From HRBIN16 sp049969495 (GTDB lineage Bacteria; Armatimonadota; HRBIN16), in assembly GCA_049969495.1 (NCBI GenBank), contig JBMFOT010000004.1:15461-79460 (forward strand): a stretch of 64,000 nucleotides of DNA. Direction: 5' to 3'. The position numbers were made by a program, and so were the translations under genes. Below, piece after piece: positions 48,417 to 55,928 of this stretch; the stretch's first letter is position 1; every line of letters begins with the position of its first letter. The notes under the pieces were generated by a model. That model did not search any database, was not told the origin of the DNA, and saw only the letters and a list, made by a program, of their open reading frames with translations.

Positions 48417-49448
48417 TTAAACACGAGAAGTCGTTGTCGTGCCGTGCAGTTGCGCCAGCTGTTGTAGCAGCTCCCGCTCGCGGGAGGTCAACGTGCGCGG
48501 CACAGTGACTCGTACTCGCGCATACAGGTCGCCATAGCCGCTACCCTTCAGGCGAGGCATTCCCTGACCGGCTAACCGGAATACCTGCCCGCTCTGCGTA
48601 CCGGCAGGCACTTTCATCATCACGCTGCCCTTGAGGGTGGGCACACGCACTTCGCCGCCTAAGGCGGCAGTGGTGTAGGGCACGTCCACATCCACATACA
48701 GGTCATCCCCCTTCCGCTCGAAGGTGGGGTGCGGACGCATGCGCACTATCAGGTATAGGTCACCACGCTGTCCCCCTCGTCCGGTGAGTCCCTCACCGGC
48801 AAGGCGGATCTTCGAGCCGTCCTGTACGCCGGCAGGGATTCGCACCTCCAGCCGCTTGTGGCGCGGCACGGTTCCTCTTCCCTGACAGTTCGAGCAAACC
48901 TGTCCCAGCGTGTAGAAGCCACTGCGCGTACGCGAGGCTCCTGTGCCTCCGCACTGCGGGCAGGTATCCTGTAGAGTTACCGAGAGCGTGCGCGTTGCCC
49001 CGGTATACGCTTCTTCCAGCGAGACCTCTATCGGGTATTCCACATCCAGCGAGGCATCGAACACGGGACCAAAATCGGTTTCGGCGGTGCGTTGTCCGAA
49101 TGCGTCGCCGAACAGCGTGGCGAACAGGTCGCCCAGCCCACCGAAGCCGAAATCGCGCAGGTCCTGCCAACTGCCACCGCCGGAGAATCCGCCAGGCTGT
49201 TGCTGCTGCTCGCTGTAGTATTTCCACATCTCGCCGTACTGGTCGTACTTCGCCCGCTTCTCCGGGTCGGAGAGCACCTCGTATGCCTCGCTGATTTCCT
49301 TGAACTTCTCTTCCGCGCTCTTGTCGCCCGGGTTCACGTCCGGGTGGTACTTGCGAGCCAGTCGGCGATATGCCTGTTTAATCTCCTTTTCGGTGGCATT
49401 GCGCGGCACACCGAGTATGGCATAGTAGTCCTTATATTTGAAGTTCAT
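48417..49448 (-). CDS. dnaJ: DnaJ co-chaperone with a reduced zinc finger
   Basis: 343 residues. The J-domain has YYAILGVPRNATEKEIKQAY and the HPD loop in KYHPDVNPGD. A Gly-Phe-rich linker (GGFSGGGSWQDLRDFGFGGL) follows. Only two CxxCxGxG motifs are present, CPQCGGTGASRTRSGF and CSNCQGRGTVPRHKR, instead of the usual four, so one zinc site is missing. The C-terminal substrate domain ends RTLTSRERELLQQLAQLHG. It delivers substrates to DnaK. Precedes hspR by 23 bp. Confidence 0.94.
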   Translation of the reverse strand: MNFKYKDYYAILGVPRNATEKEIKQAYRRLARKYHPDVNPGDKSAEEKFKEISEAYEVLSDPEKRAKYDQYGEMWKYYSEQQQQPGGFSGGGSWQDLRDFGFGGLGDLFATLFGDAFGQRTAETDFGPVFDASLDVEYPIEVSLEEAYTGATRTLSVTLQDTCPQCGGTGASRTRSGFYTLGQVCSNCQGRGTVPRHKRLEVRIPAGVQDGSKIRLAGEGLTGRGGQRGDLYLIVRMRPHPTFERKGDDLYVDVDVPYTTAALGGEVRVPTLKGSVMMKVPAGTQSGQVFRLAGQGMPRLKGSGYGDLYARVRVTVPRTLTSRERELLQQLAQLHGTTTTSRV

Positions 49449-49480
49449 CGTTGCCTCGCCACCTTCACGACGGGTTTATC

Positions 49481-49515
49481 AAAAGGGGCAGGGCAGCCGT
49501 TACCGCCCTGCCCCT
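49481..49515 (-). terminator. Intrinsic terminator-like hairpin between hsp20 and dnaJ
   Basis: AGGGGCAGGGC and GCCCTGCCCCT (49484-49494 and 49505-49515) make an 11-bp stem with a 10-base loop; TTTT follows on the minus strand. May lower dnaJ-hspR expression relative to dnaK-hsp20. Confidence 0.6.
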
Positions 49516-49542
49516 CTATCCTCAGCAGGCAAGGTTGGGGGA

Positions 49543-49998
49543 TTACCCAGCCTTCACCTGCACCTTCTTCGGGCGCACCTGCTCCGCTTTGGGCAGGGTG
49601 ATGGTCAACACACCATCCTTGTAGTGCGCCGTCACCTTCTCGGCATCGATGGGCGTGCCGAGTGTGAACGTTCGCTGGAACGTGCCGTAGGCGCGCTCGA
49701 TGCGCACGTAGTCTTTACGGCGCTCCTCGTCCTGGAACTTGCGCTCACCCTTGACGCACAGCGTGTCGCCCGTCAGCTCGATCTCCACTTCCTCGGGCTT
49801 CACGCCGGGCAGTTCCATGTTAATCGTGATTTCGTTGTCGTCCTCGCGCACGTCCACTGCGGGCGCCCACACGCGAGGCAGGGTCGGCTCGCTGCGGCGC
49901 GCCACCGCGTTGCCGAAGAACTGGTTCATCAGCTGGCTCATCTCACGCTCGAAGCGATTCAGCATGTCCACAGGATCCTCCCAGCGCACCAATGCCAT
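49543..49998 (-). CDS. Hsp20-family small heat-shock protein
   Basis: 151 residues; GAAGGAGGTGAACG upstream. The alpha-crystallin domain is complete: PAVDVREDDNEITINMELPG, VKPEEVEIELTGDTLCVKGE, then RIERAYGTFQRTFTLGTPID and KVTAHYKDGVLTITLPKAEQ. The signature A-x-x-x-n-GVL motif and the I-x-V-like C-terminal anchor (VRPKKVQV) are present. It forms oligomers that hold unfolding proteins. Lies between dnaK and dnaJ; a hairpin lies on each side. Confidence 0.95.
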   Translation of the reverse strand: MALVRWEDPVDMLNRFEREMSQLMNQFFGNAVARRSEPTLPRVWAPAVDVREDDNEITINMELPGVKPEEVEIELTGDTLCVKGERKFQDEERRKDYVRIERAYGTFQRTFTLGTPIDAEKVTAHYKDGVLTITLPKAEQVRPKKVQVKAG

Positions 49999-50041
49999 CG
50001 TCGTTCACCTCCTTCGTCGTTGAAGTTTTTGGTGCTATCTC

Positions 50042-50069
50042 ATCTGCCCGCGGTTGCCCGCGGGCAGAT
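50042..50069 (-). terminator. Perfect 12-bp hairpin between dnaK and hsp20
   Basis: ATCTGCCCGCGG and CCGCGGGCAGAT flank a TTGC loop, 7 bases after the dnaK stop. No U-tract; likely an mRNA 3' stabiliser or weak terminator that favours dnaK. Confidence 0.6.
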
Positions 50070-50076
50070 ATTGCCG

Positions 50077-51900
50077 TTACTCGGACTTGAACTCGGCGTC
50101 GATGACCTCGCCATCCCCGGACGAGCTACTGCTGCCTGTCTGTGCGCCGGTTCCGGCGTAGGTCTGCGACGCCTGCTCATACAACCTCTGCGACAGATGG
50201 TACGACTCCTGCTGCAACGCCTCCATTCGCTGCCGAATGAGGCTGATGTCGTTCTTGTTGATAGCGTCGCGCAGGTCGGAGATTGCCTGCTCGATGCGCA
50301 GCTTCTCGTCCGACGGCACGCGGTCGCCGAGGTCGCGCAACATGCGCTCGGTCTGGTATGCCAGCGAGTCCGCCTGATTGCGCACTTCGGCTTCCTCGCG
50401 GCGTCGGCGGTCTTCCTCCGCGTGCGCCTGCGCTTCCTTCACCATGCGGTCAATCTCCTCGCGCGTCAGGTTACTGGAGCCGGTGATGGTAATCGCCTGC
50501 TGCTTGCCGGTGCCCAGGTCCTTCGCCGACACGTGCAGGATGCCGTTGGCGTCGATGTCGAAGGTGACCTCGATCTTGGGCACCCCACGCGGCGCAGGCG
50601 GAATACCGGTCAGATGGAACCGCCCCAGCGTCTTGTTGTCGCGCGCCATCTCGCGCTCGCCCTGCAGCACATGGATTTCCACTTCGGTCTGCCCATCGGC
50701 GGCGGTGGTGAAGATTTCGCTCTTGCGAGTCGGAATGGTAGTGTTGCGCTCGATGAGCTTGGTGAACACGCCGCCCAGCGTCTCGATGCCCAGCGATAGC
50801 GGCGTCACGTCCAGCAACACGACGTCTTTCACTTCTCCGCCGAGCACGCCCGCCTGAATCGCCGCGCCAATGGCGACCACCTCGTCGGGGTTAACCCCCT
50901 TGTTCGGCTCCTTACCGGAGAGTTTGCGCACCAGCTCCTGCACGCAGGGCATGCGCGTGGCACCACCGACGAGAATGACCTCGTCGATATCCTTCACGTC
51001 CAGCTTTGCGTCGGACAAAGCCTGATAGAACGGACCTTTTAGCCGCTCTACTAGGTCGGCAGTGAGCTCCTCGAACTTGGCACGGGTGAGCTTGTACAGC
51101 AAGTGCTTCGGACCCTCGGCGTCGGCGGTGATGAAGGGCAGGTTAATCTCCGTCTCCACCATGCTGGAGAGTTCGATCTTCGCCTTCTCAGCCGCTTCGC
51201 GCAGTCGCTGCAACGCCTGCGGGTCCTTGCGCAGGTCGATACCCGTCTCCTTCTTGAACTCATCCGCCGCCCAGTTGACGATGCGCATGTCGAAGTCGTC
51301 GCCACCCAGATGGGTATCACCCGAGGTGGCTTTCACCTCGAACACACCATCGCCAACCTCCAGAATGGACACGTCGAACGTACCGCCACCCAGGTCAAAC
51401 ACTAGGATGGTCTCATTGGACTTCTTGTCCAGTCCGTAAGCGAGCGCAGCAGCTGTCGGCTCGTTGATGATGCGCAGCACCTTCAATCCAGCGATTTCGC
51501 CCGCGTTTTTGGTTGCGGTGCGCTGCGCATCGTTGAAGTAAGCCGGTACGGTAATTACCGCTGCCTCTACCTTCTCGCCTAGGTACGCCTCGGCATCCGC
51601 CTTCAGTTTCTGCAGAATCATCGCCGAGATCTCCTCTGGCGTGTATTCCTTATCGTCAATGCGGATGCGCTCGCGCGTACCCATTTTGCGTTTAATAGAC
51701 ACAATGGTGCGGTCTGGGTTGATAATCGCCTGTCGCTTGGCGGCAGCCCCCACCAGACGCTCACCGGTTTTGGTGAACGCCACCACCGACGGCGTCAGGC
51801 GGCTCCCTTCGGCATTCGGGATGACCACCGGCTCGCCGCCCTCCATGACCGCAACCACCGAGTTGGTCGTACCAAGGTCAATACCTACTGTCTTTCCCAT
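50077..51900 (-). CDS. dnaK: Chaperone DnaK (Hsp70)
   Basis: 607 residues. ATPase signatures are GIDLGTTNSVVAVMEGGEPV near the start, ILVFDLGGGTFDVSILEVGD and VILVGGATRMPCVQELVRK. The substrate domain includes LLDVTPLSLGIETLGGVFTK and VQGEREMARDNKTLG-like, with the lid ending in GDGEVIDAEFKSE. Promoter and HspR operator lie at 51964-51994. grpE, usually near, is missing here. First gene of the heat-shock run. Confidence 0.98.
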   Translation of the reverse strand: MGKTVGIDLGTTNSVVAVMEGGEPVVIPNAEGSRLTPSVVAFTKTGERLVGAAAKRQAIINPDRTIVSIKRKMGTRERIRIDDKEYTPEEISAMILQKLKADAEAYLGEKVEAAVITVPAYFNDAQRTATKNAGEIAGLKVLRIINEPTAAALAYGLDKKSNETILVFDLGGGTFDVSILEVGDGVFEVKATSGDTHLGGDDFDMRIVNWAADEFKKETGIDLRKDPQALQRLREAAEKAKIELSSMVETEINLPFITADAEGPKHLLYKLTRAKFEELTADLVERLKGPFYQALSDAKLDVKDIDEVILVGGATRMPCVQELVRKLSGKEPNKGVNPDEVVAIGAAIQAGVLGGEVKDVVLLDVTPLSLGIETLGGVFTKLIERNTTIPTRKSEIFTTAADGQTEVEIHVLQGEREMARDNKTLGRFHLTGIPPAPRGVPKIEVTFDIDANGILHVSAKDLGTGKQQAITITGSSNLTREEIDRMVKEAQAHAEEDRRRREEAEVRNQADSLAYQTERMLRDLGDRVPSDEKLRIEQAISDLRDAINKNDISLIRQRMEALQQESYHLSQRLYEQASQTYAGTGAQTGSSSSSGDGEVIDAEFKSE

Positions 51901-51963
51901 ATCTATCCTCCGCTTCTATGAGTGCTTTCTTCGGAAGGTTCTCTCTTGTGATTTCCGTGCATT

Positions 51964-51994
51964 ATTATACCACTTGAGCGTGATGATGTCAAGT
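51964..51994 (-). promoter_or_regulatory. dnaK promoter overlapped by a HAIR operator
   Basis: Minus strand: perfect TTGACA (complement of 51987-51992), 17-bp spacer, perfect TATAAT (complement of 51964-51969). ACTTGA at 51972-51977 and TCAAGT at 51989-51994 form an inverted repeat with an 11-base gap, matching the HspR operator CTTGA-N11-TCAAG; it covers the -35 and most of the spacer. HspR binding would block RNA polymerase until heat draws DnaK away. Confidence 0.9.
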
Positions 51995-52084
51995 GATTTG
52001 AGGGAAATTTTTGAGGGATTTTTGTATGAAGCGTTCTCAAGGCGAAGCACACACCTGCCGAATATTCCTTATAGGGAGGAACGC

Positions 52085-52462
52085 ATGAGAGAACAGCCCG
52101 AGGAATCGGTCTCGCGACGAGAGCTGCGTCGGCAGGTATTCCGCTGGATACGCATCCATCAGGTGTACTTGCTTCCCAATGGGCACCGCTGGCGCACAAA
52201 GACGCTGTATCGCCGCCGGACCATGAAAGAGCAACAACCGGTGGAGGTGCGGTACCTGTGTGCGCTGCATCCGCATATCGAGCTGGCGTTCCTGCAGCAT
52301 CCAGTTGACTACACCCTGCCCGGTGTGATTCGCTTCCCACACCCGGAGCGCCCCGGTCGCTTCCTGATACTGTTTTGCCCGGAGTGTTGCGGTGCAGGTT
52401 ATCACAGCCTGAGCTTCCCAATGCCGGCCCCGGCTTCAGAGCCGCCTCCTTCCAGCAAGTAG
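52085..52462 (+). CDS. Hypothetical protein with a C-terminal CxxC
   Basis: 125 residues from the ATG at 52085, with GGGAGG upstream; the longer frame back to 51641 lies in dnaK antisense. Basic, aromatic body (LRRQVFRWIRIHQVYLLPNG, then YLCALHPHIELAFLQHPVDY). The end holds a FCPECCGAGYHSLSFP motif. No family recognised. It precedes the formate-THF ligase gene by 60 bp and may share its transcript. Confidence 0.6.
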   Translation: MREQPEESVSRRELRRQVFRWIRIHQVYLLPNGHRWRTKTLYRRRTMKEQQPVEVRYLCALHPHIELAFLQHPVDYTLPGVIRFPHPERPGRFLILFCPECCGAGYHSLSFPMPAPASEPPPSSK

Positions 52463-52522
52463 GAACCTGTCTGCCATATGGTGAAGTTACTGAAAGGCAT
52501 TCACCGCAATGAGGAGGTTAAC

Positions 52523-54190
52523 ATGCCGTTACCTATTCGCGATGTGGCGAAGTACTTGGGACTGCTCGACGAAGAGCTGATATTGTACGGGGAACACAAA
52601 GCCAAAATTCGCTTGAGTGCACTGGAAAGGCTGGCATCCCGCCCGCAGGGAAAGATCATCATAGTAACCGCCATTACCCCAACGCCTGCAGGCGAAGGCA
52701 AAACGGTTACCACTATCGGGCTTGGCGACGCCTTGCGCCGGATTGGAGAGCGAGCGACGGTGTGTATCCGAGAGCCCTCGTTGGGACCTGTTTTTGGAGT
52801 TAAGGGAGGCGGTACGGGTGGGGGCAAGGCGCAAGCATATCCGGCGGATGACATTAACCTCCACTTCACCGGCGATATCCACGCGGTGACGGCAGCCCAC
52901 AACTTGCTGGCTGCCATGATAGAGGCACATATTCATCATGGTAACTCTGCGGGTTTCGATGCGCATGGTGTGTGGTGGAACCGTGTACTGGACGTGCCGG
53001 ACCGCTCCCTGCGCAAAGTGATTACCGGTCTTGGTGGAAAATCCAATGGTGTGCCGCGCGAGACAGGCTTCGAGATTACCGCTGCCTCCGAGATAATGGC
53101 AGTTCTCTCGTTAAGTACCAGCTGGCATGACCTGCGCCGACGACTGGGGCAGATTGTGGTAGGGGTTACTCGTGACGGTAGCCCCATCACGGCGGAAGAT
53201 ATCGGTGCTGCAGGCGCGATGAGCGTGCTGATGCGCGATGCGCTCATGCCGAACCTCGTGCAGACGCTGGAGGGGGTACCTCTGCTGATACACGCAGGAC
53301 CGTTTGGCAATATCGCCACAGGATGCAACTCCGTGCTCGCGGATAGAATCGCTCTCCAGACCAGCGACTATGTGGTAACAGAGGCGGGTTTTGGAGCGGA
53401 CCTGGGCTTTGAGAAGTTCTGTCATATCGTGTCGCCTGTTCTGGGCAAGGCTCCCGACGTAGCAGTGCTGGTGGCGACCGTGCGCGCGCTAAAGGTGCAT
53501 AGCGGGAAGTTTAAGGTAACCTCAGGCAAACCACTTCCCGCCGAACTGGACAAAGAAGACCTGAATGCCCTGGAGCAGGGTGCAGAGAATCTGAAGGCTC
53601 ACATCGACATTGTGCATCGGCTGGGGGTTCCGGTGGTGGTAGCCATCAACCGGTTTCCTGCTGATACAGAGGCGGAGGTAGACCTGCTGGGCAAGCTCGC
53701 GCTTGCTGCTGGAGCGGATAGCGTAGCGGTATCGCAAAGCTTCGCGCACGGTGCAGAGGGAGGTATTGCTCTGGCAGAAGCGGTGCGCGACATCTGCAGG
53801 CAAAGCACAAGCCAGTTTCAACCGTTGTATCCCGATAACGCTCCACTGACACAGAAGATAGAGACCATTGCCCAACAGGTTTACGGTGCAGGCGACGTGC
53901 ATTATGAAGCAGGCGTGCGGTCGCAACTGAAGCAGTTCGAGAAGTGGGGTTTTCGTCATCTACCTGTCTGCTTCGCCAAGACGCAGTTCTCGCTGTCGCA
54001 TGACCCGAACCTGAAAGGTACTCCACGCGATTTCACCCTGCCGGTCACGGAGGCACAGCTGGCTTCAGGAGCGGGTTTTGTCCGCGTGCTGTGTGGGGAG
54101 ATAATGACCATGCCGGGGCTGCCTGCTGAGCCGGCTGCCAAGCGGATGGACGTTGACGAATGTGGACGCATTACCGGCATGTCCTGGTAG
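52523..54190 (+). CDS. fhs: Formate-tetrahydrofolate ligase
   Basis: 555 residues from the ATG at 52523, after GAGGAGG; an in-frame start at 52478 adds 15 residues with no site. PIRDVAKYLGLLDEELILYG is the N-terminal block; the P-loop is TPTPAGEGKTVTTI near residue 54-66. EPSLGPVFGVKGGGTGGGKA and the DINLHFTGDIHAVTAAHNLL region mark the family, with FGNIATGCNSVLADR further on. It ties one-carbon units as 10-formyl-THF using ATP and formate. Convergent with parB at a 12-bp gap. Confidence 0.97.
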   Translation: MPLPIRDVAKYLGLLDEELILYGEHKAKIRLSALERLASRPQGKIIIVTAITPTPAGEGKTVTTIGLGDALRRIGERATVCIREPSLGPVFGVKGGGTGGGKAQAYPADDINLHFTGDIHAVTAAHNLLAAMIEAHIHHGNSAGFDAHGVWWNRVLDVPDRSLRKVITGLGGKSNGVPRETGFEITAASEIMAVLSLSTSWHDLRRRLGQIVVGVTRDGSPITAEDIGAAGAMSVLMRDALMPNLVQTLEGVPLLIHAGPFGNIATGCNSVLADRIALQTSDYVVTEAGFGADLGFEKFCHIVSPVLGKAPDVAVLVATVRALKVHSGKFKVTSGKPLPAELDKEDLNALEQGAENLKAHIDIVHRLGVPVVVAINRFPADTEAEVDLLGKLALAAGADSVAVSQSFAHGAEGGIALAEAVRDICRQSTSQFQPLYPDNAPLTQKIETIAQQVYGAGDVHYEAGVRSQLKQFEKWGFRHLPVCFAKTQFSLSHDPNLKGTPRDFTLPVTEAQLASGAGFVRVLCGEIMTMPGLPAEPAAKRMDVDECGRITGMSW

Positions 54191-54202
54191 TGCACGGCTC
54201 GA

Positions 54203-55054
54203 TTACCGCACGATGGTTTCGATAATCCGGGAGAGGTCGTCCAGATCGTAAAAATGGATTTCGATGGTGCCCCTGCCGTTAGAGTGGCGTATTTGCACCC
54301 GCGTAGCGAGCGTGTTGCGCAACCTGTCCTCCAGCGCAAGTATGTGGGGGTCCGGGTCGGATGTTTCACGTGAAACAGGAGAGACAGCGGGGGAAAGTTG
54401 GCGGCTCGCCGCGCGAGCCGCACGCTCTGTTTCCCTCACGCTCCAGCCCGACCGCACAGCGCGGTGATACATTTCCCGTCTTGCATCCTCCGGTGCCATC
54501 AACAATGCGCGAGCGTGTCCCTCTGAGATTTTGCCCTCTCTTAACCCGTTCAGTATCTCTGTATCCAGCGTGAGAAGCCGAAGCGTGTTTGCGACTGCCG
54601 TGCGGCTCTTTCCGACCTTTTGGGCTACCTCTTCTTGCGTCATTCCAAACCGCTCCATTAAGGTGCGATACGCTATCGCCTCGTCGACCGCGTTGATGTC
54701 CTCACGCTGCACGTTCTCAACCAGCGCCAGCTCCAGCCGTTCCTCGTCACTCACCTGCCGTACAATAGCAGGCACTGTAGAAAGCCCCGCAACACGAGCC
54801 GCTCGCCAACGCCTCTCCCCTGCGATAAGCTGATATCTGCCGTCCGGCAACGGCTGGATGATGACCGGCTGAAGTACGCCGTGCTCGCGGATCGACGCAG
54901 CAAGATCCTCAATACCCTCTTCGTCTACACCCCGACGAGGCTGATCCGGATTTGGCACGATAGCGGAAAGGGGAACCTCCATCACCCCTTCGCTTGCTTC
55001 CTCTGCTGCCGAGATGAGCGCAGATAGCCCCCTACCCAATCCTCTGCGAGTCAT
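54203..55054 (-). CDS. parB: Chromosome-partitioning protein ParB/Spo0J
   Basis: 283 residues. GLGRGLSALIS is at the start; the CTPase/ParB motif is AIVPNPDQPRRGVDEEGIED and IREHGVLQPVIIQPLPDGRY, with AGERRWRAARVAGLSTVPAI. The HTH reads TQEEVAQKVGKSRTAVANTL. A parS site lies inside the gene and codes PVSRETS. The C-terminal dimer domain is GTIEIHFYDLDDLSRIIE. It overlaps parA by 23 bp. Confidence 0.96.
   Translation of the reverse strand: MTRRGLGRGLSALISAAEEASEGVMEVPLSAIVPNPDQPRRGVDEEGIEDLAASIREHGVLQPVIIQPLPDGRYQLIAGERRWRAARVAGLSTVPAIVRQVSDEERLELALVENVQREDINAVDEAIAYRTLMERFGMTQEEVAQKVGKSRTAVANTLRLLTLDTEILNGLREGKISEGHARALLMAPEDARREMYHRAVRSGWSVRETERAARAASRQLSPAVSPVSRETSDPDPHILALEDRLRNTLATRVQIRHSNGRGTIEIHFYDLDDLSRIIETIVR
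54362..54377. promoter_or_regulatory. parS centromere site
   Basis: TGTTTCACGTGAAACA, a perfect match to the 16-bp consensus, lies inside parB. ParB spreads from such sites for chromosome segregation; most lie near oriC. Confidence 0.95.
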
Positions 55055-55808
55055 GACTCATCACCTCCAGAGCGAACTGTCGGTACGCCTCAGCACCGCG
55101 CGATTTCGGGTCGTAGAGCACGACAGGCATCCCGAAACTCGGCGCTTCGCTTAACCGTACATTGCGCGGTATGACCACCGCTGAAACGATCTCTCCAAAA
55201 AAGCCCCTGACCTCGTCCTCTACCTGCTGGGCCAACCGCAAACGGGGGTCTTTCATGGTCAATAACACGTGCGCTATGCGTAGGCCGGGATTCAACCGAC
55301 GGCGCACCAGGTCCACCGTGCGCATCAGCTGCGTAATGCCCTCCAGCGCATAGTACTCGCATTGAATGGGCACAATGGCTTTATCACACGCGGTCAGACA
55401 GTTCACCGTCAACAATCCCAATGAGGGAGGGGTGTCAATGAAGATATAAGCATACCTCTCTTTCAACGGCTCTAAAGCGCTCTTGAGCACGTGCTCGCGG
55501 CTGATGCGGGTCATCAGCTCAATCTCCGCGCCAGCAAGGTCAAGCGTCGACGGTACGACATCCAACCCCTGCACTGAGGTGCGCAAGACAACCTCTTCCA
55601 GAGGCAGGTCATCTACAAGTACCTGATAGATACTGCGGGAAAGCTTGCCCTTTTCTATGCCCACTCCGCTGGTCGCGTTTCCTTGAGGGTCCGCGTCCAC
55701 CAGAAGAACCCGTTGTCCGGTCAGCGCAATCGCGGCTGCAACGTTCACTGCTGTAGTGGTTTTCCCCACCCCGCCTTTCTGGTTGACAACGGCATACACT
55801 GTGCCCAT
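55032..55808 (-). CDS. parA: Chromosome-partitioning ATPase ParA/Soj
   Basis: 258 residues. The deviant Walker A is NQKGGVGKTTTAVNVAAAIA; VLLVDADPQGNATSGVGIEK is the A' motif; YIFIDTPPSLGLLTVNCLTA is Walker B. Works with ParB on parS. AAGGAGG upstream of the ATG at 55808. Divergent from the wzc-like gene. Confidence 0.96.
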   Translation of the reverse strand: MGTVYAVVNQKGGVGKTTTAVNVAAAIALTGQRVLLVDADPQGNATSGVGIEKGKLSRSIYQVLVDDLPLEEVVLRTSVQGLDVVPSTLDLAGAEIELMTRISREHVLKSALEPLKERYAYIFIDTPPSLGLLTVNCLTACDKAIVPIQCEYYALEGITQLMRTVDLVRRRLNPGLRIAHVLLTMKDPRLRLAQQVEDEVRGFFGEIVSAVVIPRNVRLSEAPSFGMPVVLYDPKSRGAEAYRQFALEVMSHDSQRIG

Positions 55809-55867
55809 CAGTGCATCGCCTCCTTGCCTTTCGGCTTCAACGCACCCCGCGCCGATTCCTGCTCCAA

Positions 55868-55896
55868 TTGACTTTTGCTTCCCATGTTGCTACACT
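55868..55896 (+). promoter_or_regulatory. Promoter of the exopolysaccharide run
   Basis: TTGACT at 55868-55873, 17-bp spacer, TACACT at 55891-55896. Start near 55903; AGGAGG at 55911-55916 precedes the GTG at 55929. Confidence 0.75.
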
Positions 55897-55928
55897 GAAA
55901 GCAATCGCTCAGGAGGTTCTATCGCTCT

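Noticed and set aside
51641..52084. Longer N-terminus of the 52085 protein
   Set aside because: It runs through dnaK antisense and the HAIR promoter; the ATG at 52085 has its own ribosome site.
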